From Euonymus europaeus (Eukaryota; Streptophyta; Magnoliopsida; Celastrales; Celastraceae), in the NCBI GenBank assembly GCA_963580455.1, contig OY756963.1:21285555-21349554 (forward strand): DNA of 64,000 nucleotides, given 5' to 3'. Positions 14,107 to 26,584 of this stretch are shown in pieces; the first letter of the stretch is position 1, and the number at the start of each line of letters is the position of its first letter. Under the pieces are notes generated by a model. The model was given only the letters and a program-made list of their open reading frames with translations, was not told the origin of the DNA and did not search any database. Position numbers and translations under genes: made by a program.

Positions 14107-16738
14107 TTAGTATAATATATTTCCCAATATATTTTCAATTGTCTCAAAAAATGGGTCTACATAAACTATACCACTACACCAAAATTAATATTGAATTTCA
14201 TTTCTATTATATAAAAAAATAAAGTCACATTGTCAGTCATAGCAAAACATGTATCCAAATATAGATATATCAACAAAACATAAATTCTTATACAATACTT
14301 ATTTATCATGAAACTTAGGCCATTGTATTTGCTTACTTACATAGTACATACTTGAGTTAAACAATATGTATATTCCGTTTGTTTTGAAGAAAATCAACCT
14401 TTTTTAAAAACTCACAATTTTTTTGGTATTTGTTGCATGGGGTTTTACTTTATGAGTTTTATAAAAATATATGTTGAAAAATATAAGATTTGTGTGTTAT
14501 ATTTGTTTTTAATGTATTTTCTTCTTTTATTTTCTGAAAAATAGAAAATAAACTCGAAAATACGTTTAGTTGTCTATTTTTGAAATACAAAAAACAAGAA
14601 ATCACATGTAAAACAAACAAACAAACAAACGCATCATAAAGTTTTAAAAATAGATTCTCCTTCAACTAACGGAGACATAGTGGTCATAATAGTACTAAAG
14701 TCATTTACTAGACAAAGTTTGACATGATCGAAGACCTAAAACCCACTTGATGTAAGACATGGAGAAAAATATTAGATTACAGTAGGCGATGATAAACATG
14801 AAGTCATGTATTTAGACACTAACGCTAGAAATGAAGACCTTGGTAGTGCCCACTTGAGGGAAGACAAAGGATTATCTTCTCCCACTTTTTGGGTTGATTA
14901 GACAACAAACAAGACCCATGTAACTCACTAATCAACACTACTAATTATAATTAATTAGTAATAACAAGTATTAGATTTCATGGTGGTATAATTATATATT
15001 AATTCCAACATGACGACTGCATGACAAGAATATTGCATACACCCAACACATTATTAATTAATCCTTTGATTTATCATAAAGTAGATTTCCCAGATTTGAG
15101 GGCTGATAATGCGAAATCTGTCCCCAAATTTTGTCTTTGTTCATCAAGTTTTAAAGTAAAGAGTATTTATTTGATCAGTGCGAGATTATTTTGAAAGCGA
15201 TTAAACTGGAAAGAGCATGCTTAAGACCATTTAATTTCCTATCAAACTAGAGCCATATATATATATGTGTGTGTGTGTATATATGAATCAATAATTCTAC
15301 ACTAATAAATAACCCGATCCAACCAAACCGCATCAAGAACCATCCATTAATTTCAAATGGAATCAGCAAAGGCAACAAAACGCAATACCTAAGAGGTGTT
15401 CTGTGTCTTTTTTTAATTTTTTTTATAACCAAGAATCATGACGCATAATTTGATCACTTGAATATCTGATATATATGAGTTTAAACTCAGACCATCAAAT
15501 TTGTACACTCAAGAGTTTCTCACCGGATGATGGACTCTTAATATAATATTTCAAACCCTAATCTCTTGATCTTAATTATAGGATAAGATAAGGAGGTGAG
15601 AATTGATGGTTAGTTTTGATTTTGATTGAAGTCCATGCTCATTGAATAGCAAACTGTGATGGTCAACAGTTGAAAGTTAGAAAGTTGACTTGTCAACAAG
15701 TGAGACATTTTTTGTGCATATCACATTATATTCGATTGTGTAGGCCTCAAAAGACAAAAGCTAGCCGTGTAAATCCCAACTACACACACAATATATATAT
15801 ATAATAATTAAGACTTGTGTATATATACACACAATTATTTTAATGCGTCCACTCTTAGATATTGCGGTTGCAAGTGATGCATCCATTATACACAAGATTA
15901 TGTATGTATTTATGTAATTACATCTTTACCTACTTCCACATATGATTGTCTCTCTAGCTCCTTCTCTATAATTTATTAATTTACATACACCACCACTTCA
16001 CAAACCATTTTAATTTTTTTTTCACTTTTCACTGCAGGTTTTAATATATGTAAATAATAATATTTCTTTTGAAAATGTGATGTCGAGTGTAGTTTTCGAA
16101 TTGACATGACTGAAATAGAATAATATTTTTTGCACCCAAAACACATTCTAAAATGTATCTTCCTTTTTCAGTCAGTAACTACTGTTTTTTTTTTAGTATT
16201 TCTTTCTTACTCGTATCACTGTCAGTGTTCTCAGTGGAATGCTAGGTCATCAATGGCTGCATTGCATCCAGCAATTCGTGGCCACAAAAGAACAAAAAGT
16301 TCCATACACAACACACCATAATTTTTATTTTGGTATCTAAATCTTATACATTGCGTGCAACTCACACTTGCACACGTTCATGAAAATATCTCAGTAGTGT
16401 ATGACACTTATTTATCGGGTGTGATAAAAATTATAAGAGGTTCATTGAAAATCATACTCAACGAATTAATGACACACATTAATTGCTCAGATGTTTTTGA
16501 GATGAAAATTATTGAGATATTTTTCATTTGTGTATATCTAAATATATATATTTTCCGTGGAATTCAAACTCGAATAGAAATATGGTTAATCAGTTAAGTT
16601 GAGTAATTGATTGTTACTTGTGTCGAGAATGTGTGCATAAGATCAGACTGATCGTAAAAAGGAGATAAAGGAAAGAAGATTCGCTCATTCTTTTCAAGTT
16701 CTTAGCTTGGACATGAGAAGCATCTATGACCTTCCTTC

Positions 16739-16741
<3 letters not shown>

Positions 16742-16786
<45 letters not shown>
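16742..16786. repeat. TA dinucleotide microsatellite
   Basis: About 22 uninterrupted AT/TA units in intergenic DNA about 1.9 kb upstream of MIR164. Length is probably variable between individuals. Confidence 0.95.
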
Positions 16787-16788
<2 letters not shown>

Positions 16789-17058
16789 TGGACTTAGAAG
16801 AAAGGAAAAAAAAAGTAGTGGTGGGTGTAGTAAAAACGACAATTAGTACGATCACGAAAGTTTTTTAAACCCTACACGTCACTTTCATTATAAGAAAACA
16901 AAAAGAATCACAAGAGATCAAAAAAGTATCACGAGCCATAAACAAAACAGTTAAACAGAACCAACTTATAGCTATATATATATAGTGTGTGTTTATATAT
17001 ATAATTTGTATTTTACCCTATTTAATTAATTTGATATTAATTCTTGAAAGAAAAAATG

Positions 17059-17425
17059 TAAGAGCAAATGTAATGATAGTATTTTAGGATGAATGAATAA
17101 TGTATGAGAATGTGTGTTTTTACTGATGTGGTTGTATTGAGATGTGTATTTTGTTGATGTGGTTGTATTGGAATATGTCATGTTTTGATGATGTGGATGA
17201 GTGCGTGGTTTGACTTTTTGTAAAAAATATGCAACCCAATATCATTTTTTGTGTAATTTTGTTGAAGAATAAACGAGGAAATGAAAAATAGATGTTTTGA
17301 TAATAATTTTGTATTGAGAGACCTGTTTTGCTTATCGATGTGGTTGTATTGAGAGATGTGTTATGCTGATTTGATTGTATTAAAATATATATTTTTATTT
17401 AATAAAAGTGAGATCCAATCGAGGA
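17059..17425 (+). repeat. Dispersed repeat, copy 2 (MITE-like, internally repetitive)
   Basis: Begins TAAGAGCA and carries several imperfect copies of GATGTGGTTGTATTGAGATG, ending near GTGAGATCC. It shares order and sense of motifs with the reverse complement of 12874-13052. Ends approximate. Confidence 0.4.
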
Positions 17426-18516
17426 AATAATGTCCGTATTGTTGCCTGTGCTCCAAGTAAGAAATGGACATGTCTCAAGGCATCAGACACAGCCACATTT
17501 CTGATTAGGACAATAAAAATCATTGGAAACACTAGTGACGAGACCAATCTTCATGGTTAGGCTATCATCCTCAATGTCTTTTTTCAAAATTTGACCTAGA
17601 AAGAAAATATAATTTCAGAATGCTTACATGCATATAAGATTAATGAGACGACCATGCATGGTCACATATATAAGATAAGATTAAAAGTAGTTGATCATAG
17701 AAAATCTGTTGCGTGACAAAACGAATTAAGAAGCTTTTATTAATCAAAGAACTGCCATTCAGTCACTACCAATTCATTGACAGTACGTGTTCTAATTATA
17801 TATTTTTCCAATTAAATAATTCCTTAATTTCAAATCAGGCGTCTCAGGTTTAAATTAATTAATTACATAAACAACCTTAATAATTAATACAAAATATGAA
17901 AAATATTTTTTTTTTTCAGACTGGCTAACAAAAACAAAAGTCAGGGGCAGATGGGTAATTGATGAAATCATAGTGATATTGCTGTGGACGTGTGGACCTG
18001 TGTTGGAGTTGTGAGTTGTGAGGTCCAATCTGTTTGGGCGGTCTCCAAAATTTGATGGGGGGTGGGGGGGTTCGGGGTTCCCTCCCCCAATTAAGAGCTT
18101 TCATTTCTTGTTAGGGGTGGGATGGAAAAATTATGTCCGACCCTAATGACCGATTTATCCGATCTGAATTAAATTAAGTTTGAACATGAGTTTTATATCC
18201 AAAATCTAAATCCAAGCACAATTTTTTTTTGTCCGATTAAAAACGGATTAGAGTCTAAACATAAATATTTTATCCAATTTAGTTGTCCGGACTCCAAACC
18301 CTAATTCGGATTGAAGAATTATTCGATTTACTTGTTCAGATTTAAATCAATCCGGACATGGTCAATTAAATATGTCCGAGAATCCAAATATAGATCCTGA
18401 CATACAAATATCTCTTAAACACTCTAAATTGTTCAATCCAGACCCAAATTTTTGCGACCCAATTTCTTGCCCCAAATGTCCCCCTCTCTTAAAGTGGAAT
18501 CGCTTGCCTAATTTGT

Positions 18517-18524
18517 TATAAATG
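18517..18524 (+). promoter_or_regulatory. Probable TATA box of the MIR164 primary transcript
   Basis: TATAAATG lies about 170 bases before the hairpin. It is followed by a C/T-rich tract (18597-18630), typical of plant pol II leaders. Start of transcription would fall near 18550. Position and consensus are seen; use is inferred. Confidence 0.55.
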
Positions 18525-18693
18525 AATGCTCTTGGGTAGAGAAATTTACAGATGAGTCGCCGCCTCCAAAACTCACCATTTTAAAGCCCCCCTCTTCTCT
18601 TCTCTCTCTCTCTCTCCCCCCCTCTCTCTCGCTTAATTAGAGAGAGAGTGGTTCTGGCATGATCATTGATCGAAAGGAAGGGTGGGTGTGAGC

Positions 18694-18826
18694 AAGATGG
18701 AGAAGCAGGGCACGTGCATTACTAACTCATCGCTATATCTTCTTCTTAATTGCCGGAGTATATTAGTTATGAGGGTCACCTACTCTCCAGCGAGTTAGTT
18801 CTTCATGTGCCCGTCTTCCCCATCAT
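18694..18826 (+). ncRNA. MIR164: MIR164 precursor hairpin
   Basis: The 5' arm carries the miR164 mature sequence at 18698-18718 (21 nt, starts TGGAGAAGCAGGG, ends CACGTGCA). The 3' arm carries the star strand at 18804-18824. T18698 pairs with A18822 and G18716 with C18804, so both strands of the duplex leave exact 2-nt 3' overhangs, as made by DCL1. The stem continues below the duplex with ACTAACTC against GAGTTAGT. In plants miR164 directs cleavage of NAC-family mRNAs of the CUC/NAM group, setting organ boundaries and controlling leaf margins, root branching and ageing. It stands alone here, with its own upstream TATA motif. From memory, Arabidopsis MIR164B also sits beside a LOR gene, which matches the neighbourhood. 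Confidence 0.95.
18698..18718 (+). ncRNA. miR164: Mature miR164
   Basis: 21-nt guide with 5' uridine in RNA form, recognised as the canonical miR164 sequence. The paired star lies at 18804-18824, with one G:U pair and a few mismatches in the duplex. Confidence 0.95.
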
Positions 18827-21312
18827 GACCGCTACTGCACCTTATAATCAACTACTACGAGAACGAGACTCCGATCCACTCATGGAAGAAGAAGCTCCAT
18901 TCATCTCAGGTATCATTTTTTTCTAGTGTGAGTGTTTATATCAAGAGTAATTATGAAGAGAATAATAAAAAAAATTGAGGATAATTGTGTGTGTGTGTGT
19001 GTGTGTATATAGAGAGAGAGACTAAGATGGATAGGGTAAGACTGTTGATCGTAATGGGATATCATGAAGATGTATACACATTGATAAAGTGCCCAAGTTT
19101 GCTTATGAAACCCAGTTTTTCATCTCTGTGTTAATTTTTTATTTAAGGAATAACGATGAACTATATATAATATATATCTAAATCCAGTTTTGATGTACTG
19201 ATCGATCAGAAGAATAAAAAAAAAATGCTAATTAATGAACACTGTTGGGAATTTGGAAGAATTAATGATTTTCCAAAATGATTTTTGAGAGAAATTGTAT
19301 AAATGCCTTCTGAATTCGAAACTAGACGACCATGGGATTAATTCTTTCTTGATCAGAAAGTGTTCTTCACAAACCTGCCATTTAATTCAGTGGTAACAAG
19401 CTGTCCAACATAACTACATATATACATGTATATATATATAAATATACACAGTTGGATATAAAGCAAGCATTAAATATATATTCATCCTAAATAGATCTAG
19501 TATGAAATAATAGTTAGGAATACATGAGCTTCGTATGTATATACCATCCGCAGATCACTAAATTAAAAAAATTACTAATTTTCACTAATCAGTTTACTTT
19601 TTGTCATTGCCTGAGTTGTATCATGTAATGCTATATGGTTATTAATTCAAAGGGGTTTAAGGTGCATTGTAGTTAGCTTTTTAAAATGTCACGTTGTTCT
19701 TTAATTAATAATGAGAAATATATTATTTCAAGTCTCATGAAGGAAATACTATGATAGTATTGGATTGTTTGTATTTTGTAGCGTAATCATGAATATTCTC
19801 TAAGATTTCAATCGTATGGATTCATAAAATTTTAGAAAATTTTGAATTCGATGTTCACTGGGCAATATCCTTGTGATCATGAGGTGGGTTTGACCCATTT
19901 TATCTGATCGTCAGATGAGAAACTTTTATGCGCACGGATTGTACGGCCCAAGTTTAAGTTTATATTAAACGTCCAAAGGATTAACTTGTTTGATAATCGT
20001 TTCCATTATCAAAAAAAGTAATGATGTATATTATATTGCTTTTACTTTATTTTTTTGGTTTAATGTAGATTCAAGAACACTTTTTTTTTCTTTTCCTGAT
20101 AATTGGTGGTTGCCTTATTTTTGCTGTGGTGTATATGGTATGGTAAAAGCAATTTCGTTGCAAGCTGCTGAAACACTAGTGAGGCAACTTGATACCACCA
20201 GCCAGGAGACACTACAAGATATGCATATATAACCACTATATTTTCTTTCGACTCCGAATAAAAGCCTCAAGATATTCCTTCCCTTTTGATCCGAATATTT
20301 TCTAGGTTGGGCTTGTTCTTGCTGCAAATGCTGGGTTTTTGGTGTTCTATGTTAAATAAAGTGGCTTATATTAGAAGAATTATTTACACGAAAATACTCT
20401 AAAAAGAGGTAAGTCGTGCGAGGGAGAGCATAGCGTACCTTTCAAGCACAACTCTCGATGTGATCATGTGATACAAGGTGGCGGGTGGTATGGAATTCTG
20501 TTGAGTATTAGTATGTGGTATAATTGTATTTTTGAGCATCTAGATAGTTTGTTATAAAAGTGAAATATTAACTCAATTGTACACATTGAAATTCTCACAT
20601 TGATCAAAGAAAACCATAAACTCCATGGACGTGGGCATATATTTTTGCTGAACCGTGTTAATGTCTCGTGTTCTCCTTTTCTTTCTTACTTGATTGCTTT
20701 CATATATAATGTGCGTTTCCATCAATGTGTTTGTGTGGTCAACAATAGTCTATTGTTGTGGGTAGTTTAATTTTCTATGTTGGGTGTGTTTTGCTTTGGT
20801 GGGATAGTCATTGTTTTGGTTCCCTTGTTCAACGTTGTCCTTTGATCTAATTTATTTCTTTTTTTTTTCTCATATTAAATAAAATCGGTTCATTTATAAA
20901 AAAAGAAAAAAACGACATAACATATTATTGTTGTTATCAATTACTATGGAAATTGTGGAGTATCTTTGGAGAATTTATGCATCATGATTGTTTTTTGACA
21001 CATTGGAGGATAACAAGGACATTCTCACATGACAAACACTTGTAACATCATCTAACAAATACGACTTGATGTTATCAGAAGGAGAATCCCGGACGGTTAG
21101 TGAATCACCTGAGTGCTCTCCCAACTTTACAAGAAAATCAACACAGAAGTTTCCTTCTCACAAGGTATGATTAACGCTAGCTGTCCAAGAATGAATAGTA
21201 GCGATATGTTCGTGTGTATATAAACTATGCATGTACGTTCTTATTCATGTTGAAGTGCATAGTTTATTTTGGATAAATAATTTCTGAAGTTCTCAATTCA
21301 TGATCAACAAGA
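18827..21312. other. MIR164 downstream region, no confirmed gene
   Basis: It should include the rest of the MIR164 primary transcript. A GT-rich microsatellite occupies about 18985-19006. A possible spliced small open frame (18825-18909, 20069-20142, 20306-20359; 70 codons) can be drawn with GT-AG joins, but I do not regard it as established. Otherwise AT-rich with no coding signal. Confidence 0.45.
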
Positions 21313-22560
21313 CATTTTATTTTTATTTTTTGATCACAAAAATCAAACTCATATATTAGATAATCGAGTATCTTGCATTATAAGATGAGACACTTCAGGA
21401 GGATATTCCTCCAAAAGAAAATAATCACAACTCTTCCCTTAACGCTAATCTTGTCAATCCATGAGCCACCGAATTGGCGGATCTCCGAATATGACATATT
21501 TCCGAATGAGAAAAACAAGGAAGAAGTGATTTTATGGCATCAACAATAACCCCATATGATAAGAAATTAGGATCAGGATCCATCACTTGATTGACCACCA
21601 CTTGTGAATCCGATTCTAAGCAAACATACCAAAATCCACAATCCAAAGCAATCTGCAGTCCATATAGAATGGCCACAGTTTCCCCTTGATCAACATTCCA
21701 ACACCGCTGCCCTTGCATCATCGCTGACCCAAGAACCTCCCCCACATCATCACGCATCACTACACCTATTCCCAACATACCATCCCTAAATGCAGCATCT
21801 ACATTTATTTTTATTACATCTTCAGTAGGTCGTTGCCACTTCATCTCCACCTGAGCATTAGTCCTCCCAGTAGGTGGTACTCCATTACCCAGTCCACGGT
21901 TAAGATAGGCACAGTAAAAGAAGATAGTAAATTAGTTGCACCTTTAGCAATTATTCTGGGCATTGAACACGTCCCCTCATGCACCACACGGTTCCGATTG
22001 AACCAAAGGAGCCATAAAGCCACACAAGCCAACCTTTGGTGATTAGAATCTGCCGTCTCCAGGAAACCTTCTAGCCATGCCATAAAAGTCATCCCCCTCG
22101 TATACTGAATATAGATGGGAAGGCCAAGCTCTTGCCAAACCAACAGTGCAGCTTGACATTCAAAAAATAAATGTGAACTACACTCCACCGAATCACAACA
22201 AACAGGACACTCTGTTGAAACATGGATTCCCCTTTGCAACAGATTCGCCCTTGTAGGAAGAGATTGCCAACAGGCACGCCACAAAAAATGTTTTATCTTT
22301 GGAATAGTCGGCAAACCCCAAAGTCTTTTCCACAGCAACTGAGAACCCCCTCCAGTCTCATCATCAATAACACCCAACTCCTCTTCCATCATGGAATGAG
22401 CTAAGTGGTATCCCGATTTTACTGAATACCTTCCCGATGAGTTACTAACCCAAATTACTTTATCTGGCGGCCACCTCACACTAATTGGGATAGATAAAAT
22501 CTGATTTGCAATGTCTTCTACAAAAGAGGTTCTAACAGCAAACTCATACCATCCCCTCTA
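21313..22560 (-). mobile_element. LINE retrotransposon, 5'-truncated and frameshifted 3' end
   Basis: The minus strand carries, in order, the zinc-binding zf-RVT segment of plant LINEs and an RNase H domain. The first spans about 22560-21841, with FLWRACWQSLPTRANL and a CPVC...H...C motif. The second spans 21850-21425, with IKINVDAAF and RRSANSVAHGLTRLAL. The two lie in different frames that overlap near 21841-21850, so at least one frameshift separates them. The reverse transcriptase and endonuclease are missing and a stop precedes the open part near 22565. The downstream end runs into an A-rich tail (minus strand) near 21313-21345. This is a dead copy. Host co-option of the RNase H part is conceivable but unsupported. 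Confidence 0.8.
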
Positions 22561-23452
22561 GGGTCTAGCTGTGCTGATAAAATGATGAGATTTCTCCTTC
22601 AAAAGAAGAATTGGCAATCTCCATACAACACAATCACGTATTGAACATAGCTCATTTCAATAATAAAGAACGAAGTTTACTAACTACATTTTAGAAGCAC
22701 AAGACAGCAAACACAGAATCATAGCAGGGAAAGCAGAGAATCCTCAAAACCTTTATTTGAACTTCTAACAGAAACAATATTGCAAAATCGCCTCCATTCG
22801 ACAGAAACTGTCGATGGTCATCTGCAACACGATGATGGATACCGCATTGGAGGCGATCTGGATACTGCATAAAAGCATGCATTCATTTCAGATCCAAAGG
22901 CTGAATCTCATATTATAACTTCAAATTGGGAGCTGCTAAAATGGGGCTTTCAAGAAGGAGACTAAGACGTTGAAGATTAACCAAAAAGTTCTGCATCTCG
23001 AGCAACAAGCACACAACATCCTGTCAAATCACGTTTGCCATCTGCCATATGGAAGATAATCAACTAGCTTGGTTTGGGACGGCCCAAGTAATTTGAAAGA
23101 TTGAAACTAACAAAGCTAGAACTCCACGAATCTTCAAGATCAAATATTGTGTGAAAAAAATCCATTCCATGCAGCAAAGAAGAAGCTACCGGTGAAACAA
23201 ATCAAAGAATTTATTAAGCACATTCCAGACGAGAGATACTCTGGCATGCACACGGAAACATTCATCGTAATCAAGAGAGCATCCCTGTAGGATCATACAA
23301 GTAAGTATCGAATTTTCCTGCGGCATCCAAAAAGCTGCATCCAATTCTAGTGGCCCCAGAGGCTGAAGAAGCAGTTCCAATCAGATGCGTGAGACAGAAT
23401 AAACCCATTTTATTCTGGTAAATTATTGTTCTGAAAGCTTATTACCGCTACT
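22561..23452. other. 3' flank of the PPR gene
   Basis: Contains the expected 3' UTR of the minus-strand PPR gene and no convincing reading frame. No repeat boundary is seen. Confidence 0.5.
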
Positions 23453-24919
23453 CTAGCTTAGATTCACTAAAGCAATCCATGTAGACTCCCCGTAAGTAAG
23501 TTCAGAACCAATACTTAGGAGAAGGGCCTCCCAACCTCTAACACCTGGAGAAACGTTCTTGGGTACCATTTTCTTGACTAACTCCAATGCTTTACAAACC
23601 AAGCCCCTCTGACACAACAAGCAAACTATCACATCAAGTGTGGAACCTTGGAAATCGAAGCTCTCCTCTAATGCTTCTTCCAGCAAATTACAAGCTTCAT
23701 AATCATCACCTTCAGTAACCAAGCCATCAATAATGATCCTATAAGTCTGCAAATTAACCCCAATACCCTTTGATCGCATCTCTCTCACAAGCTCATTTGC
23801 CCTACTTAACTTCCTATCCTGACACAACTCCTTCAATACAATATTATAAGTAATCAGATTTGCTTTGTATCCTAACTTCTCCATACATGATATCATCTTG
23901 ATTCCAGCTTCAATCTTTTTCTGCCGACACAAACCCTTAATATATACATTGTATGTATAAGCATCGGGAACCAAACCTAACACAAGCAATTCATCAAACA
24001 GGTCATCTGCCTTCACGTAATCTTCTTCTGCAATAACCCCATCCAATACCATAGTATAGCAAACAATGTCTGGCTTAATTCCATCTGATTTCATCCGATT
24101 CAAAACATCCAGAGCATCCATTCCCTTAAATTCTCTGACCAAAAACTTTATTACATTACTATAATCCGCCATACCAGGACAGAAACCTAGTTTCCTCAAT
24201 CCCTCAAAAAACTCCATAAGCTCAAGGCTAGTCAAATCCCTCTGCTGACACATTGATGACAAAATCAAAGAGAGAATTTTCGCATCAACAACATACCCAT
24301 AATTTGTCATGCAATTGAGTATCTCAATAGCATAGCCAACCTTACTAATCTTACAAAGCGCCTTCATCAATATACGAAAACTCGATTCATCCACCCGAAT
24401 ATCCATAAATTGACTCTTTAACAAGATTAGAGGGACCATTTTCATCCCTTCCTTATCCCTACACAAAACAGATAGCAAAGCATTGAGTGTATACGCAGAA
24501 GGAACACACCTGAGCTTTGGTACTCTGTAAAAAAGATCAATTGCATCACGAACCCCATGTGTTTCGGCATAGAATTTAAAAACATCCGTGAAAATTTCCT
24601 CCGGAGTTTCAAATTTCTCGAATTTTTCTAGCTGGGTAAGGACGGAGGGAATATGGTGGGACTGGGAGGTTTCGATTAGGGTTTTGAAGAGAAAATGGTA
24701 GGCTTCAGGAGTAGGGGTGGAATTGTGGATTTTGAACGAGTCCATGAGAGCAGATAGGAGATAGGGTTTGTCAGGGTCTGCTTGTTGTTGGTGTGATTGC
24801 GATGCAGCAGCTTGTTTCAGGGTTCGCATTGCTTGCTGTTGCTTGAAAGTTTGGCAGTTGAGCTTGGAGGGAACGATAGGCCACTTCCTGTGTTTCCTGA
24901 GGAAAAATGACTTCACCAT
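23453..24919 (-). CDS. P-class pentatricopeptide repeat protein
   Basis: One uninterrupted 488-residue frame without introns, as usual for plant PPR genes. A basic N-terminus (MVKSFFLRKHRKWP) suggests organelle import, mitochondrial by comparison with the family. From about residue 100 to 450 there are consecutive 35-residue repeats of P type, for example PDIVCYTMVLDGVIAEEDY, PDAYTYNVYIKGLCRQKK, ANLITYNIVLKELCQ and VNLQTYRIIIDGLVTEG. There are no C-terminal E, DYW or SMR domains. Such proteins bind organelle RNA in a sequence-specific way and affect its processing, stability or translation; the RNA target cannot be read from here. It resembles, from memory, the Arabidopsis protein At2g38420. 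The start is the first ATG and leads directly into the basic leader. Confidence 0.92.
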   Translation of the reverse strand: MVKSFFLRKHRKWPIVPSKLNCQTFKQQQAMRTLKQAAASQSHQQQADPDKPYLLSALMDSFKIHNSTPTPEAYHFLFKTLIETSQSHHIPSVLTQLEKFEKFETPEEIFTDVFKFYAETHGVRDAIDLFYRVPKLRCVPSAYTLNALLSVLCRDKEGMKMVPLILLKSQFMDIRVDESSFRILMKALCKISKVGYAIEILNCMTNYGYVVDAKILSLILSSMCQQRDLTSLELMEFFEGLRKLGFCPGMADYSNVIKFLVREFKGMDALDVLNRMKSDGIKPDIVCYTMVLDGVIAEEDYVKADDLFDELLVLGLVPDAYTYNVYIKGLCRQKKIEAGIKMISCMEKLGYKANLITYNIVLKELCQDRKLSRANELVREMRSKGIGVNLQTYRIIIDGLVTEGDDYEACNLLEEALEESFDFQGSTLDVIVCLLCQRGLVCKALELVKKMVPKNVSPGVRGWEALLLSIGSELTYGESTWIALVNLS

Positions 24920-26484
24920 GTTGAATCCACTAGGCTAAAGTTCAATCTGGGACGCCTATATGAGTTGGGAGTTGTTGAGCATGTGGGCTTGGTCCCTAAC
25001 TGATTATTATGTCACTAAAGTTGGGCTGGACTAGCCCAGGAGTTCAGAGTTGATTCTAGGCCAACTTCATTTGCACCATATTATTTTTCAATTATACCCG
25101 AACTTTAGTCAACTTAATTTTTACCTTATGTTTTTCAAGTTATTGGATTATCACACCTCACCCTTCAATCTCTTAATCGCTCGACAACACAAGCAATAAA
25201 TCTATACACTTAAATCGTCTATTATGAAGAAACCAACACACTCAAGTTATCATCTCTTCAACAATATTGTGGAGAGTTATGTCAAAGCTGCCGATGTAAG
25301 TATCTTTTCTTCTTCACTCCCTCTTTCTATGTGTATGAATGTTTGAACTCGTTGAATGTTAAATACTTAATCACCCTTAGATAACTGTCTTCATTCCATT
25401 TATGTGAGGCATAGATCTAAATTTCTATCTTTTATGCTAAATGTGTTTTTGTGTTTATAAATCGAAGCGATTCAGGTGTACATGTATATGATAATGAGTG
25501 AGTTTTTTTTTATTACTTTGGTGTAGTTAGATATTTTTCAATTTTTGTGGGGTGTAGTCTGTAGAACGAGTTACTTATATTTTTTTTTACTGTCAAATTA
25601 TTTGTGTTGCAATTTCGACACTCTCGTTTTAAATTAGTCATCGAATAATCTAGATTGTTTTAAGAACATATTTTTATATTCTTCAGCCAGTTAAAGAGGC
25701 TATGTAAATAAAATATACTAAATAATAACATTTTAGTTTGAGAATCAAACACTCAATAACGCGTGATTAAGTCGTAATATTATACTTCCTTAACTCCATG
25801 TCACAAAAAAAAAATCATGGATGTTCCTCTCAAACTCCGTCAACATTTAATTTTATCCCCATCTTATAAATTACTCGCTCCGCCATTGACTAAACCCAAT
25901 CTCAATCTATATTTCTAAATTCCTCATTGGCTTGCGATGTTCATGAATTTTTTGTCTTTTTTGTAAGTAGTGATGTTCTTGGATTGTTTGTATTTTTTGT
26001 ATCGAACTTGGAGAAAATTATAGTTGCCCGTGCCTGCTGCAACATTTCAACAAAGCCTTCAATTATTTAAAGGAAAACTAATCTAAACACACATGATTTG
26101 TATCGGTGCATGTGCAATATGCAAGTTGCCCATCTTAGTTGAGTTATTCAAAGTCTAAGGTGCAGCCGGCGGAGCTGTTACTGTTTGGCTTCCTTCACGT
26201 TTATTATTATTATTATTTTATACCCACCCACCCTGCTTATGCTCTTTTCAAAGGAGTGTGTGCAAGTGCAACTTGCATTTCTTTTAAACGATAAAAAGAG
26301 AAAATAATAAATAAAAATATGCAAATTTTTTGGCTTAAAAAAGAAAAAACACTTGCTTCGCTGCTTCCTTCGGAGCATCTTCAGACCGTCACAATATCCA
26401 CTAGCCGGAAGGAAGGGGCAGCCCCTTTAATTTCATCCACTCTCTGTTATTGACACTACTAAATGCAGAACGGGGCCACCACCT
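24920..26484. other. Intergenic region between the PPR and first LOR gene
   Basis: AT-rich, with the PPR promoter at its left end and the LOR promoter at its right end. No coding frame, RNA gene or bounded repeat recognised. Confidence 0.5.
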
Positions 26485-26491
26485 CTTCTTG

Positions 26492-26498
26492 TATATAA
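26492..26498 (+). promoter_or_regulatory. TATA box of the first LOR gene
   Basis: TATATAA lies 90 bases upstream of the ATG within GGGGCCACCACCTCTT...TATATAATCGCC. The same arrangement precedes the second LOR gene (TATATA at 30807-30812), so the core promoter was copied with the gene. Confidence 0.65.
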
Positions 26499-26584
26499 TC
26501 GCCATCTCATCAACTCTCCCAATGCATAACTAGAAATCAAACAATACAGAAAATCTCTTCTTGTAATTGCCGATCCAAGTGAAA

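Larger units (their letters stand above)
12161..18516. other. Gene-poor intergenic region between DDL and MIR164
   Basis: The first 200 bases are DDL leader and promoter. The rest is AT-rich with no credible coding frame. It holds a dispersed repeat copy near 12874-13052, a 96-bp tandem duplication at 13915-14106, a TA microsatellite near 16742-16786 and a second dispersed repeat copy near 17059-17425. I see no tRNA, rRNA or known miRNA here. Confidence 0.6.

Noticed and set aside
18697..18798. A 33-codon ATG frame resembling a conserved upstream peptide
   Set aside because: Its first bases are the miR164 guide and it lies within the hairpin. Conservation there is explained by RNA, so a peptide claim has no independent support.
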